NCBI GenBank assembly: GCA_947650285.1
Contig: CANTFL010001234.1
Location: forward strand, 124,001-188,000
Source: Hyaloperonospora brassicae
Lineage: Eukaryota > Oomycota > Peronosporomycetes > Peronosporales > Peronosporaceae
Length of the DNA stretch: 64,000 nt
Reading direction: 5' to 3'
The translations under genes were made by a program, and so were the position numbers. This document shows, in pieces, positions 54,901 to 64,000 of the stretch. How positions within the stretch are numbered: the first letter of the stretch is position 1; every line of letters begins with the position of its first letter. The notes below the pieces were generated by a model, which did no database searches, had not been told where the DNA came from, and saw only the letters and a list, made by a program, of their open reading frames with translations.

Positions 54901-55181
54901 CAGAATTATGCGTCCTATTTATCGTTTCTGCTCTTTTTGACGTCGAACATAACAACGACCCACAGTCAACGCGGCCGACTCCCCCAATGACGTCCCCCAC
55001 GAAACAAACACCCGAGCCCCGGCGCAGCACAAAACAGGGGCGCTGAAGTAACGCCTCGACAACCCACGCTAGCGCATACGCCAAGAGCTCCTCTGCTCCA
55101 GTCGAATCGAGCCGTCGTGCCCCACTCATCCTCCATCTTGTCTTGCGGGCACCCGACCTCGTGCTGTCCCCTCTGGCCGTC

Positions 55182-57206
55182 ATGCCGCTCTTTGCCGACG
55201 CGCAGACGCACTTCGCCGCCGTGTCGGACGACGGCCGTCTCAAGCTCTGGCACGTGGCCAGCAGCGCGCTGCAGCAAGAGCTCACGGAGCGCGACCACCT
55301 CAGCTACGCCGTCACGTGTCTCGCCTGGACGCAGCCCCAGCACAAGCGCAAGAAGCGCAGCAGCGGCCACGACTTGGGCCTCGTTGCACTCGGTACCAGC
55401 ACTGGCGCTGTCGTTGTCTGGGACCTGGCAACGGGGCGCGTCAAACATACGCTGCAGACGGACGACGCGAGCCACGGAGCAGTGCAGGCGCTCGCGTTCA
55501 ATCCACAGGGCAGTGTGCTGTACGCCAGCAGCGCCAGTGACAAGTACGTGCTCGAGTGGAGCATGAGCACCGCCCAAGTCGAGCGCACGTTCCGCGTTGG
55601 CTCGGGCGGCGCGTCGGCCTTAGCCGTCTCGGGCGACGGCGCGATCCTCGCTGCAGGGACTGCTGTGCTGCGGACATTTGACCTGTCCTCGGGCAAGAAG
55701 AGCAGGAAACTCGTCTCGGGTCTGTCGTCCGCCGTGACGCAGCTGCGGTTCGCTGCTGCTGCTGGTAGTAGTAGTAGTAGTGCGGACAGGCTCGAGGCGT
55801 CCAGGTTTTTGTTTGCAGCGACGGCTGGCGCGCGGTTTGTGAACATGTACGACCTGCAGCTGACGGAACACGACGCGCCGGCGCTGACGTTTGGCCTGCC
55901 GAGCAGCGCCGAGAGTGTCTTTGCTCGAGCGGTCGTCGGGGAGCCTGCGCCGACAAAGAAGAGCAAGAAGCACAAGAAGGACAAGAGCAGCGAGATGGCC
56001 AAGCCGGTGGTGGATTTGCTGGTGGGAGCCACGACGTCTGCCGGGGCGATGTTCGTGTGGGCACACAAGTATCACCAGGTAGACGACGCGTCTGAACTGG
56101 CGCTGGCTGCGAAGCCGTTGCGGCCAGTGCTGTCGACTGCTGAGAGCGCTGGCATTTTGCTGGCAGAGCTGAGCCCACTGGAGGATACGGATGCGCGAGC
56201 ACAAGTGCTGGTTGCCCGTGGATCGGTGGCAAAGCCTGTGTTTGAGACAGTGTCGTTAGTGGAAGAGGACGCGCCGAGTCAGTGGAAGGCGAAGCTGGAG
56301 TTTGCTCCGATCAGTGACGCTCTGCTGCTCTCGGCTGAACGGGCCGAAGCAGCTGTAGCCAACGGCAGCAGCAAGCGGCCAAAAGTCGAGGCAGCTCGTG
56401 AGGACGAAAAGACGTACGTGCCGACGCTCAGCGAGCGCCGCGCTCTTGTCAACTCGATGACTGTCGCGGACGACACGATCAGCTTTGACGAACGATTGGA
56501 TGGCGATGCGGACGAAGAAGATGACGAACTTACTTTGGCGGAGCGTGTGGAGGCTCTGCGTGAGCGCATTGAGGGCGACGTGACTAGTGCGCTTAGCCGT
56601 GCCAAGCGGGAGACAGGGACCTCGGCGAACAAAGCTCCTCTGGAAGACAAACCCGATGCGTCGTCGCTTGCCAGTGTGCTCGAACAGGCTCTGCAGGCAC
56701 GTGACAATGCGCTCCTCGAGTATTGCTTGCGTCTTCGCGATGTCAAAATCGTCGGGCGTACTGTAGCGCGGGTGTCGCCCCCCCGTGTGCTGGCGCTGCT
56801 GGAGGTGATTGTTCGCAAGCTCGAACGCTCACCAAACCGCTTTTCGCGTCTTTGTCCGTGGCTGCGCACGATCCTTCTGCACCACACGGCGTACTTGGTG
56901 GCTCAGCCTGATCTCGTGTCGAGTCTCTCGGGGTTGTACCAGCTCTTGGAAACGCGACTGCAGGTGCACGAACAGATGCAGAAGCTGTCTGGTCGCTTGG
57001 CGCTTGTGCTGGGTCAGATTCAAGTGACCAGTAGCGCGAACGCCGAGCCGGAAGACGACGAGACTTGTGCTGCAGTGGTTTACCACGAAGGCGAAGAAGA
57101 GGGAAGCAATGGGGTCAGGGGCGACGACAGCAGCAGCAGCAGCCACGAGCGGGAGGATGAAGATGAGGAAGACGAGGACGACGGCATCGAGACGGAAGAC
57201 GAGTGA
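55182..57206 (+). CDS. UTP5: WDR43/UTP5 homologue, U3 snoRNP (t-UTP) subunit
   Basis: A single-exon gene of 674 residues from the ATG at 55182. An upstream in-frame ATG at 55143 would add 13 residues, but the family-like start MPLFADAQTHFAAVSDDGRLKLWHV favours 55182. UTP5/WDR43 belongs to the t-UTP part of the small-subunit processome, needed for pre-rRNA transcription and early cleavage in the nucleolus. WD-repeat segments include SDDGRLKLWHV, LGTSTGAVVVWDLATG and LYASSASDKYVLEWSM. A basic insert KKSKKHKKDKSSE lies mid-protein. The C-terminal Utp12 domain (about residues 490-620: LEQALQARDNALLEYCLRLR, VRKLERSPNRF, LSGLYQLLETRL) is followed by an acidic tail (EDEDEEDEDDGIETEDE). Confidence 0.9.
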   Translation: MPLFADAQTHFAAVSDDGRLKLWHVASSALQQELTERDHLSYAVTCLAWTQPQHKRKKRSSGHDLGLVALGTSTGAVVVWDLATGRVKHTLQTDDASHGAVQALAFNPQGSVLYASSASDKYVLEWSMSTAQVERTFRVGSGGASALAVSGDGAILAAGTAVLRTFDLSSGKKSRKLVSGLSSAVTQLRFAAAAGSSSSSADRLEASRFLFAATAGARFVNMYDLQLTEHDAPALTFGLPSSAESVFARAVVGEPAPTKKSKKHKKDKSSEMAKPVVDLLVGATTSAGAMFVWAHKYHQVDDASELALAAKPLRPVLSTAESAGILLAELSPLEDTDARAQVLVARGSVAKPVFETVSLVEEDAPSQWKAKLEFAPISDALLLSAERAEAAVANGSSKRPKVEAAREDEKTYVPTLSERRALVNSMTVADDTISFDERLDGDADEEDDELTLAERVEALRERIEGDVTSALSRAKRETGTSANKAPLEDKPDASSLASVLEQALQARDNALLEYCLRLRDVKIVGRTVARVSPPRVLALLEVIVRKLERSPNRFSRLCPWLRTILLHHTAYLVAQPDLVSSLSGLYQLLETRLQVHEQMQKLSGRLALVLGQIQVTSSANAEPEDDETCAAVVYHEGEEEGSNGVRGDDSSSSSHEREDEDEEDEDDGIETEDE

Positions 57207-58876
57207 TGGAATTGTGGATGTATCAATACTTTCAATAGACCGGAACAACAAGCCTCGCGAGTGTCCCGAGGGTCTTGTTGTTATTTGCTTGTCACTTGGC
57301 GCGTCCGACTCGTTCCAACCAGCCGCCAGGCCAAGTGCAGCTTGACGGTATTGTACCGCTCCATGCATGTTGACTTTTTGACACGTGCTTGTCCGACTTG
57401 GTGTCAGGGAACCTCCGAGTACAAGAACAATGTCGCGCAGCCTGTAGCTACGCGCAAGTCAGCTTTCCAGTGTTTGACGCTTGCTATGGCAGGCGACGAG
57501 CAAGCGTAGGATGGACCAACTGCAGTCGTTGGTAGTGCAAACCCGAAACCACAGCATAACGTACGTGTGCATCGCTCCGGTACAGGTATGCAACTTGAAG
57601 ACGATTGTGCAAAAGAATCGCCCGAACGTCCTATACCTGACTTCACTCATAAGGACGTCGTCAAGCACACGAAGCAGTGGGCTCTACCTGTAGGGTGTTG
57701 CACGAAGAGATGAGCGAAACACTGGTTGGCTGCAAATTGGCGACTTTTTCGCTTTGAAGAACGTCGCGCGCGTAACTGTCATATGACACAGAGACTGCAG
57801 CAGTTGCCATTTCTGCGTCTCTTGTGCATTAGCAAGAAAGTGCCAGCGAGCAATGACGCGCAGAGAAACATCTTAGCTGGAGGAACGTGAGTGACACTCG
57901 AAGCGTTTCGTCGATGGCTCAGCCTTCTTGACGGCCTTATCATTGCAGTATGTTCCAACACTTCCACTTTGGCAAGTGGGCCATTGATTGCTATTGGCAG
58001 TGTGACAACTACGCACGAATTTGTGTGATGCCAATGCACGAACGTGTCGCTACGACTTTGTCGTAAAGCCGAACGGGAATCAAGAGGTAACGAGACCCTC
58101 CGGGCTCTTTGTCGTCCCCCACAGACTCGGCCGCGTCTTCCTACACCCCACAGAAAGATACCGTCTTTCATTGTATGACGATAGCAACTCTTGTCGAGTC
58201 TTCTGACACGGCACCCGTTTCGTCGCTGTGATCGTCGCAGCGCTCGTACAATTGCCCTACGGGCTGCAACAACAACACCGGCACGTGCGTTAGCTAACTG
58301 TCTCTGCAACTTGGAGCGTGAATGACAGCACCATTGCAAACCAGCTCGCCACTGGTCGCACTCCGTTTTCGTTGTCTCTGCGGTCGCAAGGTCTCGTCAG
58401 TATTCGCTGCATGCGACAGAGTTTCGCACTCGTTTTCAGTCAGCGTGCGCTCCTGTGCGTAGTTTCTCTCTATCGAGAGACAGGCAACGCCTTGACACGG
58501 CCGAACGAACGAATAGCTCGCTACGGTTCGTGCACCAATCGATGCAAATGTGCGTATTGCAAAGGCCATGGACCACGTCACTCACGTGCGCTTAATGTAA
58601 CGGAATCGACACTGGTCACGTGGAGGAGGCGCATGAACCGCTGGCGGTTGCGTCCGTTCGCACACGTCGCAGACGTCACGCTCCCACTGTCGGTCAAGCC
58701 GTCTGTCGGTCGGTTGGTGGCTCGCCGTACTCTGTGGTACTGGCGCCCGCGTTTTCGATTGGTCAAAATCCGTCCCCGGCCGCTCTCACGGTTTCGAGAA
58801 GCGCGTCCACCCAAGTGGAGCTGCTCGACCAGTCACTATCCGACTCGCGCGTCACGTCGTCGGTCCGCGGCAGTCA
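57207..58876. other. Intergenic region between WDR43 and DnaJ genes
   Basis: Long frames on either strand (for example 58318-59010 plus and 57779-58339 minus) have biased Arg/Ser composition and no domains; I regard them as chance. A stable nested hairpin lies at 57244-57282, just after the WDR43 stop (outer stem AACAACAAG/CTTGTTGTT, inner stem CCTCG/CGAGG). Confidence 0.5.
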
Positions 58877-60300
58877 ATGGCCATGAAAGCAGCAGCGCTG
58901 CGCCTCGCGACAGGACGCGCTCGAAGCGCTGTGGCGCTGCGGCGACCCGTCCTGCCACTCTCACACGGCGCAGCCGCGCTGCTCGGTCGCCACTCGGCGT
59001 CGTTCCATAGCACACGCAGTGTCCGAGAGCCCTCGAAACGCGACTTCTACGACGTCCTCGGCGTCGCGCGCAATGCCAGCAAGAACGAGATCAAGAAAAA
59101 GTACTACCAGCTTGCAAAGAAGCATCATCCGGATACGAACAAGGCCGATCCCGAAGCTGCAAAGAAGTTTGCCGAAGCGACCGAAGCGTGGGAGATCTTG
59201 GGCGACGACGACAAGCGGCAGAAGTACGACGCGTACGGGCACGCGGGCGTGGACGAGCAAGGAGGGTTTGACCCCTCGGGGGGTTTCAGGGACAGGGATT
59301 TGAAGACATTTTCGGCGAGTTTTTTGGCAACCAGGGCTTTGGTGGTGGACGACCACGGCGCAGTGCGAATCAGCCGCAACGAGGCGCTGACATTCAAGTG
59401 GACTTGACGCTCAGCTTTATGGAAGCTGTAAAGGGTACGATGCGCGACTTGAACATTACTACCAATGTCGAGTGTGACACGTGCGACGGATCTGGGGCCA
59501 AGCCTGGCACCAAGGCAAAAACGTGTCCCGCTTGCAACGGATCGGGCGTACAGATTATGCAGCAGGGCTTTTTTGCAGTTGAGTCTCCATGTCGTCGGTG
59601 CCGTGGTGAAGGAACGATTATTGAGTCGCCGTGTGGAACGTGCTATGGAAAAGGAACGGTCAAGAAACCACGCACAGTAGAGGTGAAGATACCTGAAGGT
59701 GTGGATCAGGGCATGAATCTTCGACTGGCGAACCAGGGCGAGCCTGGCCAACGTGGTGGACCAGCGGGACATCTCTACGTCGGTATTCACGTGTTGCCCG
59801 ATCCGTTCTTCAAGCGCCGCAAAACCGATGTCTATGTCGATGTGCCCATTTCGGTAGCACAGGCCGTATTGGGAGGAACAGTTGTGGTGCCTACATTGAC
59901 AGGTGAAGTAGAGATGAAGATTCCGCGTGGAACGCAGCCAGAGACAGTGTTACAGATGCGCGGCAAGGGAATCAAGGAGCTCAATTCGAACCGCCGCGGG
60001 TCGCAGCTAGTAAATCTACAGGTCTGCGTTCCAAAGTACGTACCTGGCCAAGCAGGCGCGAGCTGTGTGGGTGATACATATTTGGTCGTAGAACGTCAGC
60101 TAACAGTGTTGCTGTCGTGTAGGAGTTTATCGCCGCGACAGGAAGAGCTGATGCAGGAGTTTCTGAAGGAGGAAAACGATCGCGTTGAGAAAGGTGACGA
60201 CCCAGACAGCAAGCCGCATTCGTTTACCAAGTCGGTGCGGGACACTGTCGATCGGATAAAGAGTTTTATTAAGGGCTGCAAGACCGAAGAGTCGAATTAG
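58877..60300 (+). CDS. Mitochondrial type-I DnaJ (Mdj1/Tid1-like), frameshifted
   Basis: Co-chaperone that delivers substrates to mitochondrial Hsp70 and triggers its ATPase. The N-terminal 50 residues are rich in Arg, Ala and Ser without acidic residues, fitting a matrix presequence. The J domain is residues about 56-118 with the HPD motif at 84-86. Four CxxCxGxG zinc motifs follow ([32 protein letters not shown]), then the substrate-binding domain. The frame breaks in the Gly/Phe region at a run of six G (59278-59283); one more G would rejoin the two frames (58877-59407 and 59398-60300). An 87-bp GT-AG intron at 60036-60122 is likely: removing it restores [12 protein letters not shown], typical of the family. 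It happens to be open and a multiple of three. Confidence 0.88.
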
Positions 60301-60585
60301 TCGCAAAAACGAGTGACGTCGGCAGTAGGTTTCCGAGGCAAATGGGCAAAAGGTGCCAGTGGCGTCGACTCTCGTGGTTCACTATTGCCAAATTCCAGCG
60401 TTTGCGTTTGCCAACGAGACTTGGGCTTCCAGACGACGCGAGACATGACTGGCAGGGGAACGGGATGATGATGAACGCATGTCAAATGCACAAGCACAAA
60501 GTGGCCATATAAGCTTAGACTGCAATAACATGCTTCCCTTCTGTCAGCTCGAGAGGTTTAGAGTATGTGGGCGGTCTGCAATCGC

Positions 60586-60989
60586 TTACAGCAGGAAGAC
60601 GTCGTCTTTCGGGGTCTTGAAGACGCGCATGTGCACTCCGGGCGCGTCCAGTAGCTCGTTGATCTGATGTGTGCAGTCCTGGAACTCTTTGCTCGCAAGC
60701 CACTCGTCGAATCTCTTCTTGGACTCCCACTACCACAGCATTTACAGCAAATGTTACGACAGGTGAAGTAGCAATAAGACCACATACTCAATCGCTGTGG
60801 CTAAGCACTGACCTCGGAGAAAACGACATATTTTGTGTGGTCTTCCACCTGCGCGTACGTGTCGATCGAGATGAACCCTGGCTGAGCACGCACGATGGCC
60901 TTGACGTTTTCCATGAGACGTGCCACGCGCGGTTCATAGCCGCGACTCATGATGCGCTCGCAGAGCACCATGACACGTCCTGAGCTCAT
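60586..60989 (-). CDS. Small ABM-superfamily (dimeric alpha-beta barrel) protein
   Basis: Two exons, 60813-60989 and 60586-60729, with an 83-bp GT-AG intron, giving 106 residues. An upstream in-frame ATG at 61013 would add eight. The sequence (VMVLCERIM...NVKAIVRAQPGFISIDTY...YVVFSE, then WESKKRFDEWLASKEF...INELLDAP) has the pattern of antibiotic-biosynthesis-monooxygenase-like domains: an N-terminal strand, a helix, the PGF-I-S motif, then Trp-x-S plus a helix. These proteins include heme-degrading and quinol monooxygenases as well as many of unknown role. The substrate cannot be told from sequence. It converges with the DnaJ gene. Confidence 0.72.
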
Positions 60990-61013
60990 CGAGAGAGGAG
61001 GGACCCAATGCAA

Positions 61014-61389
61014 AAGGAGTGTGACCCGACTCCCAGCGCTGGTGGGCGTAACGCTTAAGTAAGCAAAAAACGAAACACGACAATGCGCTTCTACACTGCA
61101 GCGAAAGTAACATTTTGTTGACGAAATCCTCTCTGAAATGACATGCAGCGCTGCAAATGGACTCTCGTCTCTCTCTCTTCAAGTTCCATCATCCACGGGC
61201 ACATGGAGAACCTGCTCTCGGCACGGGACAATCCGTAGCTGGTGTTGACACGTGCGCTGCCAGATTGGACAATTGCAAACAGATTCACGACGTTAGCGGT
61301 CAGCAAAAGGCACTTGTAAACTGCATCGCGTCCCCAAATATGATCTTCCAGCTGCTCCTTACCTCTCGCACGGACGTCTCTGTTCGATT
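61014..61389. other. Short intergenic region
   Basis: Between the ABM-protein start and the OST4-like stop codon. No gene seen; it should hold the promoter of the ABM-domain gene and the 3' end of the OST4-like gene. Confidence 0.5.
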
Positions 61390-61637
61390 CTACAGGTCAG
61401 CGTCCTTGGGCTTCGCCGTAAGGTAGTGGAAACTCACCACAGACACCATAATCACCGCTCCCAGGCAGTTGACAAACATCATTAGCGCTATGTCCATCTC
61501 GTCGCTGCAAGACGTGCAGAAACAGCACACAACTGTCAGTACACTCCACTCCGCAGCGCACACACGTCGTAGACACTGCGTCCGAAGCGCTGGCGGTGCA
61601 AGACGCTGTCACGATGAGCACAAACGTACCTGTTCAT
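61390..61637 (-). CDS. OST4: OST4-like subunit of oligosaccharyltransferase
   Basis: A 40-residue protein from two exons: a coding exon of only eight bases (61630-61637, ATGAACAG) and 61390-61504, joined across a 125-bp GT...AG intron. After the short acidic start (MNSDEMD) come one hydrophobic helix with N and LG positions (IALMMFVNCLGAVIMVSVVS), FHYLTAKPK, and a short polar tail. Yeast and human OST4 are 36-37 residues with the same plan: D near the start, ANxLG in the helix, YHYV then NPK. OST4 is an ER-membrane subunit that holds Stt3 in the N-glycosylation complex. A start at the inner Met of exon 2 is possible. Confidence 0.8.
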
Positions 61638-62557
61638 GCTGCTGGTCCGTGTCGAGTGATAGCTATCTGAGGGCGACGCGTCAGCGGGTGGAATGTTGCG
61701 CGTAGGTGGACGAGCTGCGTGTTCGTGTGGTACACGTAAAGTAGGCAACACGGTCACGAAAAAATCGAGCCGAACAATGGTGAAGTAGCATCGCATGAGA
61801 CGCGAGACACCACTGCATCGTAGATAGGTATCTACGACGCAGGGACAGATATCCCTACGACGTATATGCTCAGACGGACAGCATCAGCTACAAACACACA
61901 CTGCAATGGGAGGTAGAGCTGTTGCATTTCTTGTGATGCAATGATAAAGCCTTCCTCAGCCGTTAGCACAACGCTTTGTCGAAAGCGGCTGCTGCTAGAG
62001 GTCTTGCCGAAACAACACATGGTACGTGCGTGGAACACGCGGGCAATTTGATCATGAGGTCACATGGAAAAGGTGCGAAAGACTTGCAGTACGTGACCAA
62101 GTGAATGCGATGGCAACAGACTGACTGCATCTGTCGTCGACCGGCGTCACGCTCTCGGCCATCGACGCGGTCGAGTCTCGACCTACTTGCAAGTAGTTGC
62201 AGTGAAATGGCACGCAACGACAGCGCAGCTCATCGCGCTCATTCAAATGTCCAGGGCGAGCCAAGTTGACGTTTCCTGCCACATCGGGGCAGCCGTCGGC
62301 GGGCTCATGTTACTTCAGCGACGTTCTCAGCAGTGCTGTCGCCTTCAACACGTTTAATTCGATGTACGACACCTCAACGCAGAGCAGCGGATTTCTCCAG
62401 TAGCCATCGACGCTATTATCGTCCGTCTTAAATTATCCAATCACGTGTGACGGTGTAGACGCCATTCCACCACCACAACAGACTGACAGATAGACAGAGC
62501 GAGCGAGCGAATCAAACAGAGCCCACCAGCGGCAATTCAATTGGACGGGAACAAGCG
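61638..62557. other. Intergenic region upstream of OST4-like gene and last gene
   Basis: Divergent intergenic space of about 0.9 kb. Minus frames at 61963-62217 and 62052-62282 lack family features. An alternative longer 5' exon of the OST4-like gene (frame opening at 61796) cannot be excluded. Confidence 0.45.
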
Positions 62558-64000
62558 ATGCTCCTGCCTGTACGTGACTCTGTGATTCTCGCTGTCCGTG
62601 TCCAGTAACGGGCTCACACATCCCCCTACTGCCTCACTCTTGTGTGTGTGTCTCTCTCTCTCTCTCTCTATTCCTTCTGCTGCTGCAGGTACTCGAGCAC
62701 TTTGCGGAGTTTGGATGGCAATTGTTTGTGGAACCTGCCGAGACGTTTGAGTTCTTCTCAGTCTCTGGCATCTTCCAACGCGCAAATGTGGACGTCTCGC
62801 TACATGCGGAGCACTCGGCTGCTGAGCTTCTCGTGCAGCGTCGTGCACTCCTTGACGTGTGTCTCCAGAGCGGCTTGGCCCATCTGATCGTAGCGTATAT
62901 CCGTGCTCACGAGGCGCCCATGCAGTCCCAAAGTTTGTTTGCCGGTGCAAAAGCGTACGTGCTGAAGGAGCCGATTGCAGTGCAGCAATGGGTGCGTCGT
63001 CGTCTTGAGACGGTGGAGCACGACGTGGCTCGATTGATGGATCACGAACAGCAGGATCACGACGACGACGCACCACACATGGCAATGATTGGAGCCATGG
63101 ACGATGCTTTGCGGCAGCTGCATGGCTTGCGCTCGATCCTAATAGCATTGATTGCGCGATTGAAAGAAGGCGCTCGTCAAGTTGCTTGTTATTCCGCGGG
63201 CATTGATGCTGAAGGCAATGTGCAAAAGGAGACAGAGCTCGCTGACCTAACAGCTCAAGGCGTTCGCAACATGTTGTACTTACTTTGTCGCACACAGAGC
63301 ATGGCTTGTGTCTGCGATTGCATGTTGTGGCTGCACGAAAACGAAGTGGCGGACGAATGCGAGATGTACGACGAATTTTACAGCGAAGTGAGATTGCTGC
63401 GCGCGAAGCACCGTGAACAGTTTGAAGAGATTTACAATTGCAAGCTTTCATGCAGTAGCGATGTGGAGGAACCGATGTTGTTGATCGAGCACGTGATGAA
63501 GAGCGCGAGCGTCTCACTGGAGGATCTTGGTGACAGCTTCCCTCCGATACATTTGAGACAGCTTTTCGAGCTCGTGCAAGCATCTGCCGTACAGCAAGAT
63601 GTTGTTCAGTATTACGGAAACGAAGTTGACAGCGAGCCGATTGAAGGCTACTTTCGGGTCAGGGTGGCTTTGCTGTTGTATTTCTGTCTGGACAGGGCCT
63701 ATTTGAGTGTGTGGAAGCACCACATCCAATGTGGCGCCCAAATCGTAAGCAAAATGCGCTCATTTGCCGACTCGTTTGCGGCACAATTGAGCGTGCGAGA
63801 AGATATGAAGCTGACGTTGCTCGCGTTGTGGCTGGTGGAGAATGCGGTCGTGGTGAAGACGTCAGGCGAGGATCAGGTGGCTGCTATCTACGAGAACGCC
63901 GTCAGCTTTTTGCAGTTGTCGCGTGCAACGCGTCTTCGTCAAAAGCATGATCTGGACGCTGATCTGATTCTTTACGTGCTCGAAACGTTAGTGCACAGGG
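62558..64000 (+). CDS. Large alpha-helical protein, partial (possible ELYS-type nucleoporin)
   Basis: From 62689 an open plus-strand frame runs without a stop to the window end (437 codons). The preceding bases are a good splice acceptor (CT-rich tract then ctgctgcag). A short first exon ATGCTCCTGCCT at 62558-62569 before GTACGT would join in phase across a 119-bp intron, but other 5' exons are possible. The protein is helix-rich (ALLDVCLQSGLAHLIVAYIR, ALRQLHGLRSILIALIARLK, YFRVRVALLLYFCLDRAYL) with no WD or enzyme motif. The segment SFPPIHLRQLFELVQ followed by a LLLYFCLD helix loosely recalls ELYS-family nucleoporins; this is a weak guess. The 348-codon minus frame opposite is a shadow. Confidence 0.55.
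62632..62672. repeat. (GT)n(CT)n dinucleotide repeat in intron
   Basis: tgtgtgtgtgtg followed by about nine ct units inside the presumed first intron, where it forms the polypyrimidine tract ahead of the acceptor at 62688. Confidence 0.9.

Noticed and set aside
55304..56232. Long minus-strand frames opposite the WDR43/UTP5 gene
   Set aside because: GC-rich coding DNA opens the opposite strand by chance; they show no domains.
58318..59010. 230-codon plus-strand frame as a gene
   Set aside because: Arg/Ser-rich composition, no domain, and its end overlaps the start of the DnaJ gene in another frame.
62537..63583. 348-codon minus-strand frame as a gene
   Set aside because: It lies opposite a better plus-strand frame with a splice acceptor and natural protein composition; the minus frame is low-complexity Arg/Ser/His-rich.

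Overview
The window looks like nuclear DNA of an oomycete, probably in the Peronosporales (Phytophthora or downy mildews). It has short spliced genes with 69-125 bp GT-AG introns, tightly packed eukaryotic housekeeping genes on the right, and Ty1/copia, chromovirus-type Ty3/gypsy, Mutator-like and pogo/Tigger-like elements on the left and centre. The exact genus is inference. All translations, repeat borders and identity figures were read by eye.

Layout. 1-9.6 kb: AT-rich, gene-poor DNA with no supportable gene, one inverted-repeat relic (1.30-1.96 kb) and one decayed gypsy LTR (about 8.3-8.6 kb). 9.6-14.8 kb: a copia element with two LTRs (TGTTAGA...TCTAACA), a perfect 5-bp target duplication and a ruined polyprotein. 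15.0-15.4 kb: another decayed LTR. 15.66-23.63 kb and 23.80-31.77 kb: two almost identical chromodomain gypsy elements in opposite orientation, 168 bp apart, each with its own perfect target duplication; a solo LTR of the family follows at 31.97-32.35 kb. 31.8-34 kb: decayed minus-strand coding sequence that these insertions cut up. 34.16-35.42 kb: an intact class-III (GABA-type) aminotransferase. 36.77-40.35 kb: a Mutator-like element with ~260-bp terminal inverted repeats. 40.7-45 kb: a trinucleotide-repeat tract, a small GC-rich palindrome-ended element and AT-rich DNA. 45.3-46.8 kb: a pogo/Tigger transposase relic. 47.97-64 kb: the gene-dense part: RPT6 (PSMC5) divergent from SHQ1, a WDR43/UTP5 homologue, a mitochondrial-type DnaJ with a frameshift, an ABM-domain protein, a 40-residue OST4-like gene, and the 5' part of a large protein that leaves the window.

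How the genes relate. The housekeeping genes serve protein turnover (RPT6), ribosome biogenesis (SHQ1 for H/ACA RNPs, WDR43/UTP5 for the small-subunit processome), mitochondrial folding (DnaJ) and N-glycosylation (OST4). No operon logic is expected.

Most unusual signals. (1) The gypsy family is packed with short perfect or near-perfect inverted repeats through coding sequence and LTRs. (2) Its two copies pair 5' LTR with 5' LTR and 3' with 3' better than within either element, although their target duplications differ; arm-to-arm gene conversion across the ~16-kb palindrome would explain this. (3) It carries a long antisense reading frame with a coiled-coil end that overlaps the chromodomain end of pol. 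(4) The copia primer-binding site matches the complement of a tRNA-Met anticodon arm and contains the presumed gag start codon.
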